A stretch of DNA of 64,000 nt, taken from assembly GCA_007922225.1 (NCBI GenBank), contig ML679946.1, forward strand, positions 94,246,759 through 94,310,758, written 5' to 3'. The first letter of the stretch is position 1; each line of letters begins with the position of its first letter. Below the pieces are notes generated by a model that did no database searches, was not told where the DNA came from, and saw only the letters and a list, made by a program, of their open reading frames with translations. The stretch comes from Emydura subglobosa. Lineage: Eukaryota > Chordata > Testudines > Chelidae. The position numbers were made by a program, and so were the translations under genes. Shown piece by piece: positions 63,300 through 64,000 of the stretch.

Positions 63300-63680
63300 T
63301 ATACCTTTTATTCAGTACACTGCTGCAATCAGGTACTCCCGCTTCATAACCCTCTCATCCTCTTGCCCGCCTCAACTAGTTTAAGCTTCTCATGTTCATA
63401 TTCAAGGTTCTGCACCGCTCGACCCATCTCTACTCATTTTCCGCTGCCCTCCCCATGTTCCCTTCATTTCTCTGAAGTGATCTCTATGATTAGAACTTAT
63501 TGTGCACCAACCTCCCACCCTTTCCTTCTTTAAAATCGCTTCTTCCATTAGAAGAATCAATATTAACTTACCACAGGAAGAAGTGTGTTAGAAAAGACGG
63601 GTTCAAATGTTATCTGCACCACTTTGAAATTAGACCCTCTTCTTGGAATCAGGCACCTGTATTGTTTATTCAATTAATAT
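63300..63680 (+). mobile_element. Possible L2-type LINE 3' fragment
   Basis: TTCATATTCAAGGTTCTGCA, then CCGCTCGACCCATCTCTACT, CTGCCCTCCCCATGTTCCCT and AAATTAGACCCTCTTC, has the order of the L2 ORF2 end (H-I-K-x-L-H context) and its 3' flank. It is worn, with no intact frame. Confidence 0.4.
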
Positions 63681-64000
63681 TAGTTTAGATGGAGTCATGT
63701 GGCCACATGGCAAATAGGCAATGGTACTGGCTAGTAAGAGATGACTGGAGTGGAAAGTATGTAATTCAATGAATTAGGCTAATATAAATGATATTCCTCC
63801 CGGTGCGAGAGAACAACACCAGAGGAATTGTGTCTCTGGCGGGAGATCGAGATACAAACATACAAATTGGCTAGAATATTATATATTTTGAACCATTAGG
63901 AGGTATTTAAACTACATTAGCCTCAGGCAGTAGTCAGCTAGCAAAGTCAGGAACCCCACCCATCCACTCACCCACCCAGTATACATATGGATATGGTAAG
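63681..64000. other. No gene seen; right edge
   Basis: Unrecognised sequence to the window end. It ends ATGGATATGGTAAG, which by chance resembles a splice donor; there is no context to judge it. Confidence 0.4.

Noticed and set aside
63989..64000. GGTAAG at the right edge as a splice donor
   Set aside because: No acceptor or open exon can be tied to it; it is common by chance.

Overview
This window looks like vertebrate nuclear DNA from a sauropsid, most likely a turtle. The evidence is the repeat content. There are many decayed CR1 LINE fragments with the diverged (ATCTATGA)-type 3' ends. There are numerous short inverted-repeat elements with termini of the type GGGTATGTCTACACT, and hAT-type non-autonomous elements with exact 8-bp target duplications. 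There are also amniote MIR/CORE-type SINEs and a tRNA-like SINE resembling the cryptodiran (Cry) type. Composition is AT-rich with scattered GC-rich transposon inserts. Family names come from recognising motifs by eye, not from a library search.

I find no convincing host protein-coding gene, tRNA, rRNA or CRISPR array. All recognisable protein similarity belongs to mobile elements. CR1 reverse-transcriptase debris lies at 1-1680 (minus), 45810-46010 (minus) and 52618-52990 (plus). Ty3/gypsy integrase debris lies at about 33410-34220 (minus). Ty3/gypsy protease and reverse-transcriptase debris lies at about 37030-39460 (plus), ending in a possible short 3' LTR. All are interrupted by frameshifts and stops. 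The remaining open frames are short, chance or repeat-borne.

Layout. 0-5 kb: a large antisense CR1 at the left edge, then SINEs, then a CR1 3' end split by a 575-bp hAT element. 5-13.5 kb: mostly unique DNA with one MITE, one CR1 tail and one nearly complete SINE. 13.5-21.4 kb: dense MITEs, a possible LTR, two CR1s, and a CR1 split by a 510-bp LTR-like insert. 21.4-24 kb: AT-rich unique DNA with one possible 39-bp exon flanked by good splice signals. 24-31 kb: CR1, a GC-rich tandem repeat and MITEs. 33-40 kb: two gypsy remnants in opposite orientation and an LTR-like repeat. 40-50.5 kb: unique conserved-looking stretches, hAT elements, CR1s and SINEs. 50.5-50.8 kb: a 158-bp near-perfect hairpin next to a 100-N assembly gap bounded by G runs. 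51-64 kb: unique AT-rich DNA with CR1 and MITE islands.

The most plausible setting is an intergenic region or a large intron that has been a landing site for transposons over a long period. No multi-gene system is visible. The observations most worth checking are the candidate micro-exon, the two large hairpins, the nested insertions that give relative ages, and two repeat-poor stretches that may be conserved non-coding elements.
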